From Agrobacterium vitis (GTDB lineage Bacteria; Pseudomonadota; Alphaproteobacteria; Rhizobiales; Rhizobiaceae): 64,000 nucleotides of DNA. The stretch spans positions 992,001 through 1,056,000 of the forward strand of contig NZ_CP118259.1 in NCBI RefSeq assembly GCF_013337045.2, read 5' to 3'. Shown piece after piece: positions 35,008 through 44,263 of this stretch (position 1 is its first letter; the number at the start of each line of letters is the position of its first letter). A model generated the notes under the pieces. It did not search any database and had not been told where the DNA came from. It saw nothing but the letters and a program-made list of their open reading frames with translations. A program made the position numbers and the translations under genes.

Positions 35008-36270
35008 TTACTCGAGATGTTGCTGTGTCGAACGCTGGCTGAGGCGGCGCAGGGCTGCGACCTGACGGTCTGCCTCATTGTCGATTGCCGCCGGTGTGCC
35101 GCGCTCCTCGTTGGGCGTCAGGCAAAAAACGCTTTCGCCACGCGCCACGGCAGTTCTGTTACGACCATCGGCCTTGGCTGTATAGAGGCCGTGATCGGCC
35201 TGGCGCATGGCTGTATCGAAGTCGAAGGCGTCGGCGGAGGCCGCCGACAGGCCAATGCTGGTGGTCAGCCTGACAACGCCCTGTTCTGTCGTGATCGGGG
35301 TTGAGGCGATCATGTAGCGGATCCGCTCGGCAACGCCGGCAGCTTGGCGCAGGTCCGCAACAGGGATGACAGCACAGAATTCCTCGCCCCCGGAGCGGGC
35401 GAAAATCGCGTCATTTCCAAGCGCGCTACCTGTCATCTGCGCGAAGTTGGACAAGACCGTATCGCCGGCCTGATGGCCGAATGTATCATTGATATGTTTG
35501 AAATAATCGAGATCGAACACAAGAAGGGCCAGAAACCGGTCTCTGGCGACAGTGTGTTTCAGCTCGCCTACGGTCTCGATCAGGCCACGCCGGTTCAATA
35601 CACCGGTGAGGGGATCGGTGCGCGACAATTGCTTCAGTTCCCGTTCGTTCCGGTCCATGACGATCCGGGCCAGAAGCACCATGGCCGAGACCAGGCAGAC
35701 AATGACGAACAGGCCGATATAGTCGCTGAGGGCAACCTCATGCTGGCCTTCCGGCATGCCGATCAGGCTGGCGGAACCGATCACCGCACATGACAGCGCT
35801 TGCAGTGTCCACAAGGCCGCAAGCATCCGACGATATTTCCGTGCTGTCATGCGCGACGTCATGGCCGTGACCGCGAGCATCACGAAACAAAGCATGCTGG
35901 CAAATTGATGGGTCGCCAGACGATAGGCGTAGGTATCCCGTATAACCGGATGGATCAGGAGGAGGCCCCAGAGCAGCAGCGGTGCCGCGATCCACCAGCC
36001 GGGTTTGCGCCCGTCAAACAGCCGCAGCGCACAGATCCAGAAACAGAAGCCGCATAGTACGATGGCGTTGCCGCCGTAAATTGCCACAGGCGGCGGCAGG
36101 TCGTTGCGAAGCGCGATCAGCATTGCGCCAATGCCGTGACAGGCAAACCCGATGGCCATGTAACCATAATAGCGATGCCGTGGCGCGCGCAGCCATATGG
36201 TGATCAGCAGGACCGCCAGCGTGATCGCCTGGGTCCCCCACATCAAAAAAGCTGTCTTGATGTCGAGCAA
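35008..36270 (-). CDS. Membrane diguanylate cyclase (GGDEF)
   Basis: A 420-residue protein with about six or seven N-terminal membrane helices (residues 10-205) and a C-terminal GGDEF domain. The domain begins RTDPLTGVLNRRG (218-229), and the active site is RSGGEEF (292-298), a catalytically competent form that makes cyclic-di-GMP from two GTP. The RxxD product-inhibition site that normally lies four residues before the active-site strand is absent (GNDA). No EAL domain is present. In Agrobacterium, cyclic-di-GMP stimulates the unipolar polysaccharide, which offers a possible link to 9-19 kb, but nothing here proves it. Confidence 0.9.
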   Translation of the reverse strand: MLDIKTAFLMWGTQAITLAVLLITIWLRAPRHRYYGYMAIGFACHGIGAMLIALRNDLPPPVAIYGGNAIVLCGFCFWICALRLFDGRKPGWWIAAPLLLWGLLLIHPVIRDTYAYRLATHQFASMLCFVMLAVTAMTSRMTARKYRRMLAALWTLQALSCAVIGSASLIGMPEGQHEVALSDYIGLFVIVCLVSAMVLLARIVMDRNERELKQLSRTDPLTGVLNRRGLIETVGELKHTVARDRFLALLVFDLDYFKHINDTFGHQAGDTVLSNFAQMTGSALGNDAIFARSGGEEFCAVIPVADLRQAAGVAERIRYMIASTPITTEQGVVRLTTSIGLSAASADAFDFDTAMRQADHGLYTAKADGRNRTAVARGESVFCLTPNEERGTPAAIDNEADRQVAALRRLSQRSTQQHLE

Positions 36271-36639
36271 GGCGGTCGGCCCTCGTCATTCTCTGGTTTT
36301 ATGCTTCCGAATGAAAGCCGGGATGATCTATCGGTGATCATAATCGATTTTTTCTTTTGGTTGCAAATTCCGATTGGACCTATCACGCCCTATTCACCAT
36401 GTTGTCGATTTTCTGTGTATGGCTTGGCCGGGCAAGCCACCGCCCATGGGGCGCTTTCGGTAAAACAGCGAGAATGCGAGAACCAATCCATGCAAGCGAT
36501 TAAGGATATCGTGTGCTCGCGTCTTGAAGTGTTGGGGGCGAACACTCTATGTAGGGATTGACAGCATTTGAATTGATTCCCTCAGCCCGGATCGGCATCG
36601 GGCCTGACAGGCTTCGGGAATGGGTTGAAAAGGACGGAC
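36271..36639. other. Divergent intergenic region before clpP
   Basis: About 370 bp. The first part is AT-rich (36320-36420) and should hold the diguanylate cyclase promoter. The clpP promoter candidate is listed separately at 36523. No further gene or repeat was seen. Confidence 0.5.
36523..36552 (+). promoter_or_regulatory. RpoH-type heat-shock promoter of clpP
   Basis: CTTGAA (36523-36528), an 18-base spacer and CTATGT (36547-36552). The alphaproteobacterial RpoH consensus is CTTGAA and C(C/T)AT-T about 17 bases apart. It lies 88 bp before the clpP start, and clpP is a known heat-shock gene. Confidence 0.6.
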
Positions 36640-37272
36640 ATGAGAAATCCAGTTGATACCGCCATGGCTCTGGTGCCTATGGTTGTGGAGCAGACCAATC
36701 GCGGCGAACGGTCCTACGACATCTACTCGCGTCTGTTGAAGGAGCGCATCATTTTCCTGACCGGACCGGTCGAGGATCATATGGCGTCGCTTGTCTGCGC
36801 CCAGCTGCTGTTTCTGGAAGCGGAAAATCCGAAGAAGGAAATCGCGATCTACATCAATTCTCCCGGCGGCGTCGTGACTGCCGGTATGGCGATTTACGAT
36901 ACGATGCAGTTCATCCGTCCGGCCGTCTCGACGCTGTGCGTCGGCCAGGCCGCCTCGATGGGATCGCTGCTTCTGGCGGCCGGCGAAAAGGGCATGCGCT
37001 TTGCGACCCCCAACGCTCGCATCATGGTGCATCAGCCGTCCGGCGGTTTCCAGGGTCAGGCCTCCGACATCGAGCGTCATGCCCGCGACATCATCAAGAT
37101 GAAGCGTCGCCTGAACGAGGTCTATGTCAAGCATACTGGCCGCACGCTGGAAGAAGTCGAGCACACGCTGGACCGCGACCACTTCATGGAATCCACGGAA
37201 GCCAAGGACTGGGGTCTGATCGACAAGATCCTGACGACGCGTTCAGAAATCGAAGGGGTAACGCCTTCTTGA
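36640..37272 (+). CDS. clpP: ATP-dependent Clp protease proteolytic subunit
   Basis: ClpP forms the 14-mer serine protease chamber fed by ClpX or ClpA. The 210-residue protein has the catalytic triad Ser106 ([10 protein letters not shown]), His131 (IMVHQPSGG) and Asp180 (TLDRDHFM), and the family ends [20 protein letters not shown] and [13 protein letters not shown]. The Met at 36640 follows AAGGAC; a Met five codons upstream is less likely. clpX follows after 288 bp with a structured leader, and a RpoH-type promoter precedes. Rhizobia carry several clpP copies; this is the one linked to clpX and lon. Confidence 0.96.
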   Translation: MRNPVDTAMALVPMVVEQTNRGERSYDIYSRLLKERIIFLTGPVEDHMASLVCAQLLFLEAENPKKEIAIYINSPGGVVTAGMAIYDTMQFIRPAVSTLCVGQAASMGSLLLAAGEKGMRFATPNARIMVHQPSGGFQGQASDIERHARDIIKMKRRLNEVYVKHTGRTLEEVEHTLDRDHFMESTEAKDWGLIDKILTTRSEIEGVTPS

Positions 37273-37360
37273 TGTCTTTTGGCGGCGGGCTTTCGATGGA
37301 AACGCAAGGCCGGATCCATCCAGGGGGTTTAAACTGCCGCCGAAAGCGCTAATAGTTATT

Positions 37361-37506
37361 AAGGCTATGTTGAGCTTTTATGACATAGCCTGAATATTCT
37401 CAGAGGTTCTCGTTGCCGTCAGCTCATGAATATGACTTTTGAGAGCTGAATAGTACCTCTGAACCGAATGTCGCCCGGATGGCCGGGCGTGCGGTATCGG
37501 GCGACA
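37361..37506 (+). promoter_or_regulatory. Structured leader between clpP and clpX
   Basis: Several inverted repeats follow one another. AGGCTATGT pairs with ACATAGCCT (about 37361-37391). CAGAGGT (37401) pairs with ACCTCTG (37455-37461), enclosing CAGCTC (37420) with GAGCTG (37443-37448). Then TGTCGCCCG (37469-37477) can pair with CGGGCGACA (37498-37506), while its CGCCCGG can instead pair with CCGGGCG (37483-37489). The last two hairpins exclude each other. clpX begins 54 nt after the last arm. Confidence 0.55.
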
Positions 37507-37560
37507 TGACTAGACCGCGAGCCGGTAAATGGCGGTGCGGCGTGCTGGAAGGAAAAAGTT

Positions 37561-38838
37561 ATGAGCAAGGTCAGCGGAAGCAACGGCGGTGACTCGAAGA
37601 ATACCCTGTATTGTTCGTTCTGCGGCAAAAGCCAGCACGAGGTCCGGAAACTGATTGCCGGCCCGACGGTTTTCATCTGCGATGAATGCGTCGAACTCTG
37701 CATGGATATCATCCGCGAGGAAAACAAGAGTTCGATGGTCAAGTCGCGCGATGGCGTGCCGACACCGCAGGACATCATCAAGATCCTCGACGAATATGTG
37801 ATCGGCCAGAGACAGGCCAAGAAGATCCTGTCCGTCGCGGTCCACAATCATTACAAGCGCCTGTCGCATGCCTCCAAGGGCGGCGATGTGGAGTTGGCGA
37901 AGTCGAACATCCTGCTGGTCGGGCCAACCGGTTGCGGCAAGACCTATCTTGCCCAGACTCTGGCGCGCATCATCGATGTGCCTTTCACCATGGCGGATGC
38001 GACAACGCTGACGGAAGCCGGCTATGTCGGTGAAGACGTTGAAAACATCATCCTGAAGCTGCTGCAATCGGCCGATTACAATGTCGAGCGCGCCCAGCGC
38101 GGTATCGTCTATATCGACGAAGTCGACAAGATCAGCCGCAAGTCCGACAATCCGTCGATTACCCGCGACGTGTCTGGCGAAGGCGTGCAGCAGGCGCTTC
38201 TGAAGATCATGGAAGGCACTGTCGCTTCGGTTCCTCCCCAGGGCGGTCGCAAGCATCCGCAGCAGGAATTCCTGCAGGTGGATACGACCAATATCCTGTT
38301 CATCTGCGGCGGTGCTTTTGCCGGTCTCGACAAGATCATCTCGGCTCGTGGCGAAAAGACCTCGATCGGCTTCGGCGCGACGGTTGTGTCGCCGGAAGAT
38401 CGCCGCGTCGGCGAAGTGCTGCGCGAACTGGAGCCGGAAGATCTGGTCAAGTTCGGCCTGATCCCGGAATTCATCGGTCGTCTGCCGGTTCTGGCGACGC
38501 TGGAAGACCTGGACGAGGACGCGCTGATCCAGATCCTGTCCGAGCCGAAGAACGCGCTGGTCAAGCAGTATCAGCGCCTGTTCGAAATGGAGGACGTCGA
38601 ATTGTCCTTCCACGAGGACGCGCTGCGCGAAATCGCCCGCAAGGCGATTACCCGCAAGACCGGCGCTCGTGGCCTGCGCTCGATCATGGAAAAGATCCTG
38701 CTCGACACGATGTTCGAACTGCCTGAGCTTGAAGGTGTGCGCGAAGTGGTGATTTCCGATGAAGTGGTGCGCGGTGCCGCCCGTCCGCTCTACATCTATG
38801 CGGATCGCCAGGAAGAAAAGGCCAACGCTTCGGCGTGA
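37561..38838 (+). CDS. clpX: ATP-dependent Clp protease ATP-binding subunit ClpX
   Basis: ClpX is the hexameric AAA+ unfoldase that delivers tagged substrates to ClpP. The 425-residue protein has an N-terminal zinc-binding domain (Cys18, Cys21, Cys40, Cys43 in LYCSFCGK and FICDECVE), Walker A GPTGCGKT (121-128), Walker [12 protein letters not shown], and the IGF loop for ClpP docking in TSIGFGATV. Pore loop GYVGEDVE is also seen. It is separated from clpP by a 288-bp structured gap, so it may have its own control. Confidence 0.97.
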   Translation: MSKVSGSNGGDSKNTLYCSFCGKSQHEVRKLIAGPTVFICDECVELCMDIIREENKSSMVKSRDGVPTPQDIIKILDEYVIGQRQAKKILSVAVHNHYKRLSHASKGGDVELAKSNILLVGPTGCGKTYLAQTLARIIDVPFTMADATTLTEAGYVGEDVENIILKLLQSADYNVERAQRGIVYIDEVDKISRKSDNPSITRDVSGEGVQQALLKIMEGTVASVPPQGGRKHPQQEFLQVDTTNILFICGGAFAGLDKIISARGEKTSIGFGATVVSPEDRRVGEVLRELEPEDLVKFGLIPEFIGRLPVLATLEDLDEDALIQILSEPKNALVKQYQRLFEMEDVELSFHEDALREIARKAITRKTGARGLRSIMEKILLDTMFELPELEGVREVVISDEVVRGAARPLYIYADRQEEKANASA

Positions 38839-38864
38839 ACCTCCGCAAATCTCTGAACAGCTTT

Positions 38865-38887
38865 GAAGCCCGCCGCGTGCGGGCTTC
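38865..38887 (+). terminator. Terminator hairpin after clpX
   Basis: GAAGCCCGC (38865-38873), loop CGCGT, GCGGGCTTC (38879-38887), 26 bp after the clpX stop. The stem is perfect; the following T-run is short. Confidence 0.7.
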
Positions 38888-38936
38888 TGCGTTTCTACAG
38901 GGTGGGGCCGTATCGGTGCTTGGATCTATGGTTCTC

Positions 38937-38990
38937 GTCGTTTGTCTTTTCGGCAAAACCGGGTCCCACTTTTCCCTGCCAGACTCTAAG
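38937..38990. repeat. Partial RIME-like element
   Basis: The core GTTTGTCTTTTCGGCAAAAC, then GGGTCCCACTTTTCCCTG and CCAGACTCTA matches the reverse form of the 106-bp element (compare 24160-24205). The first half of the element is missing or diverged. Confidence 0.6.
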
Positions 38991-39313
38991 TCGTTTGCAG
39001 GGCGTTTTTGAATAGTTTATGACTATCACAAGGTGCTTCGCGCGATGTGACAGATTCGGTCGAAGGCAGGTTTGCCCCAGGCGAGTGTTTGATCTCTTCG
39101 GATGCTGGAATGCCTGGCACGCGTATCAGGGTAGGGCGGCTTCGGTCGCCGTGGTTGGGCAGTGCCGGTGCGTTTTGTTGTTGCTTGCTGTCGCGTCAAT
39201 CAACCGTTTGTATTGTGTTTCCGCATGATGGGCTCGACCCAAATGGGTCTGAGCCGGATTCATGCAGCAGGCCTCAAGCTGTTACGCCACAGTGGTGGCT
39301 GAGCGCTGAAAGG

Positions 39314-39342
39314 CTTGAATTTTAGATCTTGGGTCTCCACTT
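39314..39342 (+). promoter_or_regulatory. RpoH-type heat-shock promoter of lon
   Basis: CTTGAA (39314-39319), a 17-base spacer, then CCACTT (39337-39342), against the alphaproteobacterial RpoH consensus CTTGAA / CCAT-T. It lies 84 bp before the lon start. lon is a classical heat-shock gene. Confidence 0.65.
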
Positions 39343-39425
39343 TAACCGGTGAGACAGGACCATGTCCCCCGCGGCTTTTGAGCGCGGATTTGGGTCCCGG
39401 CAACGGGACGATGAAAGGAACTGGA

Positions 39426-41846
39426 ATGACTAAAGTGACCTCTGTCACCGGCGAAACCAATACCTATCCGGTATTGCCGCTGCGTGACATCGTGGTGTTC
39501 CCGCACATGATCGTGCCGCTCTTTGTAGGGCGCGAGAAGTCTATTCGTGCCCTCGAAGAAGTCATGGGCTCCGACAAGCAGATCATGCTGGCCACCCAGA
39601 TCAATGCAAGCGATGACGATCCATCGTCAGATGCCATCTATGAGGTTGGCACCGTCGCCAATGTGTTGCAGCTTTTGAAATTGCCTGATGGCACCGTCAA
39701 GGTGCTGATCGAAGGCAAGGCGCGCGCCCGGATCTCTGGCTATACCGGACGTGAGGACTTCTATGAGGCCCATGCCGATCTGCTGCCCGAACCCGCTGAA
39801 GATCCGGTTGAAGTCGAGGCTTTGAGCCGGTCGGTGGTGTCGGAGTTTGAAAATTACGTCAAGCTGAACAAGAAGATCTCGCCGGAAGTGGTGGGTGCTG
39901 CCAGCCAGATCGAAGACTATTCGAAGCTGGCCGACACGGTTGCCTCGCATCTGTCGATCAAGATCACCGAAAAGCAGGAAATGCTGGAAACGGTGAGCAT
40001 CAAGACCAGGCTTGAAAAGGCGCTCGGCTTCATGGAGGGCGAAATTTCGGTTCTCCAAGTGGAGAAGCGTATTCGCTCGCGCGTCAAGCGCCAGATGGAA
40101 AAGACCCAGCGCGAATATTACCTGAACGAGCAGATGAAGGCGATCCAGAAGGAACTCGGCGACGGCGAGGAAGGCCGCGACGAGATGGCCGAACTGGAAG
40201 AGCGCATTGCCAAGACCAAACTGTCGAAGGAAGCCAAGGACAAGGCCGAGGCTGAGCTGAAAAAGCTCAAGCATATGAGCCCGATGTCGGCGGAAGCCAC
40301 GGTCGTGCGCAACTATCTCGACTGGCTGCTTGGCCTGCCCTGGAACAAGAAGTCCAAGGTGAGGATCGACCTCAATGCAGCTGAAAAAATCCTCGACGAG
40401 GATCATTTCGGTCTGGACAAGGTCAAGGAACGGATCGTCGAGTATCTGGCTGTGCAGGCCCGTGCCACCAAGCTGAAAGGCCCGATCCTGTGCCTCGTTG
40501 GTCCTCCGGGTGTCGGCAAGACCTCGCTCGCCCGCTCGATTGCCAAGGCCACGGGACGTGAATATGTCCGCATGGCGCTGGGCGGCGTGCGTGATGAGGC
40601 CGAAATTCGCGGTCACCGCCGGACCTATATTGGCTCCATGCCCGGCAAGGTCGTGCAGTCGATGAAGAAGGCCAAGCGGTCAAACCCGCTGTTCCTGCTC
40701 GACGAAATCGACAAGATGGGCCAGGATTTCCGTGGCGATCCGTCATCGGCTCTGCTCGAGGTGCTGGATCCGGAACAGAACTCGACCTTCATGGACCATT
40801 ACCTGGAAGTCGAATACGATCTGTCCAACGTGATGTTCATTACGACCGCCAATACGCTGAATATTCCCGGCCCGCTGATGGACCGCATGGAAATCATCCG
40901 GATCGCCGGTTACACCGAGGATGAAAAGCTCCAGATCGCCAAGCGGCATCTTCTGCCCAAGGCGATCAAGGAACATGCGCTTCGCCCGGAAGAGTTCTCG
41001 CTGGCGGATGATGCGATCGTCTCGATCATCCAGCAATATACCCGCGAGGCCGGTGTGCGCAGTCTCGAGCGTGAATTGATGAAGGTCGCCCGCAAGGCTG
41101 TGACCGAAATCATCAAGGGCAAGTCGACCTCTGTGGCCGTCACGGCGGCCAGCATCAATGATTATCTCGGCGTGCCGCGTTATCGTCATGGTGAGGCCGA
41201 GGGCGAGGATCAGGTCGGTATCGTCACCGGTCTTGCCTGGACGGAAGTGGGCGGCGAATTGCTGACCATCGAAGGCGTGATGATGCCGGGCAAGGGCCGC
41301 ATGACGGTCACTGGCAATCTGAAGGAAGTAATGAAGGAATCGATTTCGGCGGCGGCATCCTATGTCCGCTCGCGCGCCGTCGATTTCGGCATCGAACCAC
41401 CGCGCTTCGACAAGTCGGACATTCACGTCCACGTGCCGGAAGGTGCGACGCCTAAGGACGGTCCGTCGGCTGGCGTGGCAATGGCAACCGCCATCGTCTC
41501 GATCATGACGGGTATTCCGGTCAACAAGGATGTGGCGATGACGGGTGAAATCACCCTGCGCGGTCGCGTCTTGCCGATTGGCGGGTTGAAGGAAAAGCTG
41601 CTGGCAGCGCTTCGCGGCGGCATCAAGAAGGTTCTGATCCCGGAAGAAAACGCCAAGGACCTGGCGGATATTCCAGACAATGTGAAGAACAATCTTGAGA
41701 TCGTACCGGTTGCCCGGATGGGTGAAGTGATTGCCCATGCGCTGGTGCGCATACCGGAGCCGATCGAGTGGGATGGCACGGTGGAAACGCCTGCCGTTGG
41801 CACTGTCGAAGGTGTCGATGATTCAGGCGCAACCGTGGCGCACTGA
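39426..41846 (+). CDS. lon: ATP-dependent Lon protease
   Basis: Lon degrades misfolded and regulatory proteins as a cytosolic AAA+ hexamer. The 806-residue protein (family usual about 800) has the N-terminal LON domain ([22 protein letters not shown]), a coiled-coil middle (around 190-290), Walker [10 protein letters not shown] near residue 359, Walker [13 protein letters not shown], and the protease domain with the catalytic Ser in [11 protein letters not shown] near residue 681 and Lys in [14 protein letters not shown]. The Met at 39426 follows AAGGA; the frame is open to 39315 but without such a site. A RpoH-type promoter precedes and a strong terminator follows. Confidence 0.97.
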   Translation: MTKVTSVTGETNTYPVLPLRDIVVFPHMIVPLFVGREKSIRALEEVMGSDKQIMLATQINASDDDPSSDAIYEVGTVANVLQLLKLPDGTVKVLIEGKARARISGYTGREDFYEAHADLLPEPAEDPVEVEALSRSVVSEFENYVKLNKKISPEVVGAASQIEDYSKLADTVASHLSIKITEKQEMLETVSIKTRLEKALGFMEGEISVLQVEKRIRSRVKRQMEKTQREYYLNEQMKAIQKELGDGEEGRDEMAELEERIAKTKLSKEAKDKAEAELKKLKHMSPMSAEATVVRNYLDWLLGLPWNKKSKVRIDLNAAEKILDEDHFGLDKVKERIVEYLAVQARATKLKGPILCLVGPPGVGKTSLARSIAKATGREYVRMALGGVRDEAEIRGHRRTYIGSMPGKVVQSMKKAKRSNPLFLLDEIDKMGQDFRGDPSSALLEVLDPEQNSTFMDHYLEVEYDLSNVMFITTANTLNIPGPLMDRMEIIRIAGYTEDEKLQIAKRHLLPKAIKEHALRPEEFSLADDAIVSIIQQYTREAGVRSLERELMKVARKAVTEIIKGKSTSVAVTAASINDYLGVPRYRHGEAEGEDQVGIVTGLAWTEVGGELLTIEGVMMPGKGRMTVTGNLKEVMKESISAAASYVRSRAVDFGIEPPRFDKSDIHVHVPEGATPKDGPSAGVAMATAIVSIMTGIPVNKDVAMTGEITLRGRVLPIGGLKEKLLAALRGGIKKVLIPEENAKDLADIPDNVKNNLEIVPVARMGEVIAHALVRIPEPIEWDGTVETPAVGTVEGVDDSGATVAH

Positions 41847-41889
41847 GCCGTCTTTGCCACGATCCTGCCCAATTGGCGGAAAAACTTCG

Positions 41890-41919
41890 AAAAGGCTGGC
41901 CTTCGGGCCAGCCTTTTTT
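41890..41919 (+). terminator. Rho-independent terminator of lon
   Basis: AAAAGGCTGGCC, a TTCG tetraloop and GGCCAGCCTTTT followed by further T bases. A perfect 12-bp stem 43 bp after the lon stop. Confidence 0.92.
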
Positions 41920-42173
41920 GTGCAAACATCACCAGAAGCCTTGTTTTTCAGGCGATTGCGGTGCTTTTGGCTTGCGACGGGCATGGGCATGAGTATTGTC
42001 CGCCCGACTTGGAATTTTTGAGTCATGCCGGAGGCCATCGAAAATGGCGGTCGGTATTCCTTTGTGATCCTCTCGGGCGCCTGGCGCTTTGCGGTGGTCG
42101 CGGTTCCTCGATGCGGGGATGCGTTAGCATCTTCGCCGCTTTGATATTCATGTCATACAGAAAGGGTGGAAAC
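41920..42173. other. lon-hupB intergenic region
   Basis: About 250 bp after the lon terminator. It must hold the hupB promoter; TTGCGA near 41973 and TATTGT about 16 bases later are a weak candidate. GATGC-GTTA-GCATC at about 42118 can form a small hairpin in the leader. Nothing else was seen. Confidence 0.4.
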
Positions 42174-42449
42174 ATGAACAAGTCCGAACTCGTAAACGCA
42201 GTTGCCGATAAGGCCGGTCTCAGCAAGGCCGACGCAGCTTCCGCCGTGGACGCCGTCTTCGACACCGTCCAGGCGGAATTGAAGAATGGTGGCGACATTC
42301 GCCTCGCCGGTTTTGGCGCCTTCACGGTTTCCCATCGCGAAGCCTCGAAGGGCCGCAATCCTTCGACTGGCGCGGAAGTCGATATTCCGGCCCGTAACGT
42401 TCCGAAGTTCACGGCCGGCAAGGGCCTGAAGGACGCTGTTAACAGCTGA
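42174..42449 (+). CDS. hupB: DNA-binding protein HU-beta
   Basis: A 91-residue nucleoid protein of the HU family (MNKSELVNAVADKAGLSKADA). The DNA-binding arm has EASKGRNPSTGAEVDIPARNVPKF with the intercalating Pro in NPSTG. HU dimers compact DNA and assist replication and recombination. The lon-hupB order is conserved widely in proteobacteria. AAAGGGTGGA lies just before the ATG. A RIME element and a strong terminator follow the stop. Confidence 0.96.
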   Translation: MNKSELVNAVADKAGLSKADAASAVDAVFDTVQAELKNGGDIRLAGFGAFTVSHREASKGRNPSTGAEVDIPARNVPKFTAGKGLKDAVNS

Positions 42450-42454
42450 TCCTG

Positions 42455-42560
42455 CTAGAGTTTGTCAGGGAAAAGTGGAAACCGGTTTTCCCGAAAAGAC
42501 AAACGAAAACAAGAGTAGCTAGAGTCTGTCTGGTTCAATCTGAACCTGACAGACTCTAGC
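42455..42560. repeat. Complete RIME-like intergenic mosaic element (106 bp)
   Basis: The element starts CTAGAGTTTGTCAGG and ends CCTGACAGACTCTAG(C), so its ends are inverted repeats. Inside are the palindromic GGAAACCGGTTTTCC and a second palindrome GGTTCAATCTGAACC. The size equals the 106 bp of published RIME1. It lies between the hupB stop and its terminator, so it would be transcribed into the 3' end of the hupB message. Confidence 0.8.
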
Positions 42561-42582
42561 GGCAAACGTGCCAGTTCTACCG

Positions 42583-42611
42583 AAAACCCGGCTCTCAAGC
42601 CGGGTTTTTTG
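42583..42611 (+). terminator. Rho-independent terminator of hupB
   Basis: AAAACCCGGCT, loop CTCA, AGCCGGGTTTT plus extra T bases. A perfect 11-bp stem just after the RIME element. Confidence 0.9.
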
Positions 42612-42743
42612 TGTTTTTGCAGGAAGGAGGCATCTCGTTGCCGTTTCACTGATCCAAGATGGTCGCTGCTTCGAAATAGCATTGAGTTCAATACAAAATG
42701 GCTGCCGCAAACGGGCTGCCAATGGTCCATTAGAGAGGCGCCC

Positions 42744-42929
42744 GTGGTCACCAAGAAAGCCGATCTCCCGACCAAGCTTTGCGCGGCCTGTCAGAGGCCT
42801 TTCGCGTGGCGTAAAAAGTGGGAGCGTTGCTGGGAGGAGGTGCGCTTCTGTTCCGAGCGCTGCCGTAACAGCAGGGCAGCGAGCCATAAATTCGAGGTGG
42901 CCTGTTCGAGAGTGTCGCACACCTCATGA
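42744..42929 (+). CDS. DUF2256 zinc-ribbon-like small protein
   Basis: A 61-residue protein of the DUF2256 family. It has paired cysteines CAAC near the start and FCSERC further on, with the conserved RPFAWRKKWERCWEEV between them, which suggests a small zinc-binding fold. The start is a GTG at 42744 (MVTKKADLP) preceded by AGAGG. Its stop overlaps the MFS gene start by four bases (ATGA), so the two are coupled. In other bacteria the family often lies near photolyase genes; here it precedes a transporter. Function is unknown. Confidence 0.78.
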   Translation: MVTKKADLPTKLCAACQRPFAWRKKWERCWEEVRFCSERCRNSRAASHKFEVACSRVSHTS

Positions 42930-44263
42930 AGCCACTGTCGAACCTGACTTTGCTATTTTATGCGCTTCCGGCCCTGCCTTTGGCAGCCATTGCCCTACCG
43001 CTCTATATCATCGTTCCGTCCGTCTATGCCGGGCGGTTCGGTATTGCTCTATCGGCCATTGGGGCCGCTTTGCTGGCCATTCGCTGTCTGGATGCGATCA
43101 CCGATCCGCTGATCGGTTGGCTTGCGGACCGCATTCCCGGTCGGTATGGCCGCCGCCGCTTGTTCTTTCTGTTGTCGCTGCCGCTGACGGCGCTGTCTGC
43201 TTTCATGCTGTTCAGCCCGCCGGAAGGGGCAGGCCTTGCGCATCTCGTGGTTTGGGGCTGTCTTCTGTCGATTGGCAGTACCTGGACAAGCCTGCCTTAT
43301 ACGGCCTGGGGGGCCGAACTCGAGACTTCCTACGATGGCCGGGTCAGGCTTTCGGCCTGGCGTGAGGGTACGACACTGCTCGGCACGCTTCTCGCCATCT
43401 CGCTGCCTTTCCTGGGGCAGGCATCCACGGCAGGCGCCCAGCCGAACCTGAATGCGATTGCTGCTATGGTGGCATTGCTGTTGCCCGTCTTCGGAGCCGT
43501 CGCCGTGTGGCGCGTGGCGGAGCCGGTGGATTTTTCAAAGACGCGGCTTTCCCTACAGAAGGGTCTGGGCTTTCTGCTGGCCAATAGCGCCTTTCTGCGG
43601 CTGGCCATGGCTTTCCTGATGAATTCTCTGGCCAATGCCATCCCCGCTTCGCTGTTTCTTTATTTCGTGGCGGCACGGTTGGAGGCGCCTGAACTTCAGG
43701 GGCCTTTGCTGTTTACTTATTTCCTTTCGGCGGTCGCTGGCGTGCCGCTTGCGGTTTTCTTGGCGCGGCGGCTGGGCAAGCACCGGGCCTGGTGCTGGGC
43801 CATGCTGCTCAGCTGCGCGATATTTGCCTTGGCTGGCCTGCTGGGGCCGGGGGATGCCTGGCTGTTTCTCGGCATCTGCGTGGTAACCGGTGTCTTGCTC
43901 GGTTTCGATCTGGCGCTGCCGCCAGCCATTCAGGCCGATGTGATCGATCAGGACACATTGGCGTCGGGAGAACAGCGATCCGGGCTTTATTTCGCCGCCT
44001 GGAGTTTCGTCACCAAGCTGGCATTGGCGCTTTCTTCCGGAATTGTCTTTCCATTGCTGGCGTTGGCAGGCTTCCAGCCCGAAGGCAGCGCTCAAAGCGG
44101 GCAGGCGCTTTACGCCTTGTCGGCGCTTTATGCTTTCCTGCCAATCCTGTTCAAACTGCTTGCCATCGCTCTTATGTGGCGGTTTTCCATTGACAGCACG
44201 CACCAGCAAGCCACTCGACAGAAAATCGAGCAGCGCCAGAGGGATATGTCAAACCCATCATGA
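42926..44263 (+). CDS. MFS transporter, GPH-like sugar/cation symporter group
   Basis: A 445-residue inner-membrane transporter with twelve predicted helices of the MFS_2 type. The loop 2-3 motif DAITDPLIGWLADRIPGRYGRRR resembles that of melibiose- and glycoside-type symporters, and CLLSIGSTWTSLPYTAWGAELETSYDGRVRLSAWRE is also typical of the group. The substrate is unknown; sugars or other organic solutes are plausible. It is translationally coupled to DUF2256 and ends exactly where the convergent marR gene ends, with no spacer. Confidence 0.8.
   Translation: MKPLSNLTLLFYALPALPLAAIALPLYIIVPSVYAGRFGIALSAIGAALLAIRCLDAITDPLIGWLADRIPGRYGRRRLFFLLSLPLTALSAFMLFSPPEGAGLAHLVVWGCLLSIGSTWTSLPYTAWGAELETSYDGRVRLSAWREGTTLLGTLLAISLPFLGQASTAGAQPNLNAIAAMVALLLPVFGAVAVWRVAEPVDFSKTRLSLQKGLGFLLANSAFLRLAMAFLMNSLANAIPASLFLYFVAARLEAPELQGPLLFTYFLSAVAGVPLAVFLARRLGKHRAWCWAMLLSCAIFALAGLLGPGDAWLFLGICVVTGVLLGFDLALPPAIQADVIDQDTLASGEQRSGLYFAAWSFVTKLALALSSGIVFPLLALAGFQPEGSAQSGQALYALSALYAFLPILFKLLAIALMWRFSIDSTHQQATRQKIEQRQRDMSNPS

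Larger units (their letters stand above)
38839..39425. other. clpX-lon intergenic region
   Basis: Nearly 590 bp. It holds the clpX terminator (38865), a partial RIME-like repeat (38937), about 230 bp without identified content, a hairpin GGCTC-ACCC/GGGT-GAGCC (39231-39255) and the lon promoter candidate (39314). No gene is recognised. Confidence 0.6.

Noticed and set aside
39019..39325. Overlapping short frames between clpX and lon
   Set aside because: Cys/Arg/Val-rich products with no family match; the region contains the promoter and leader of lon.
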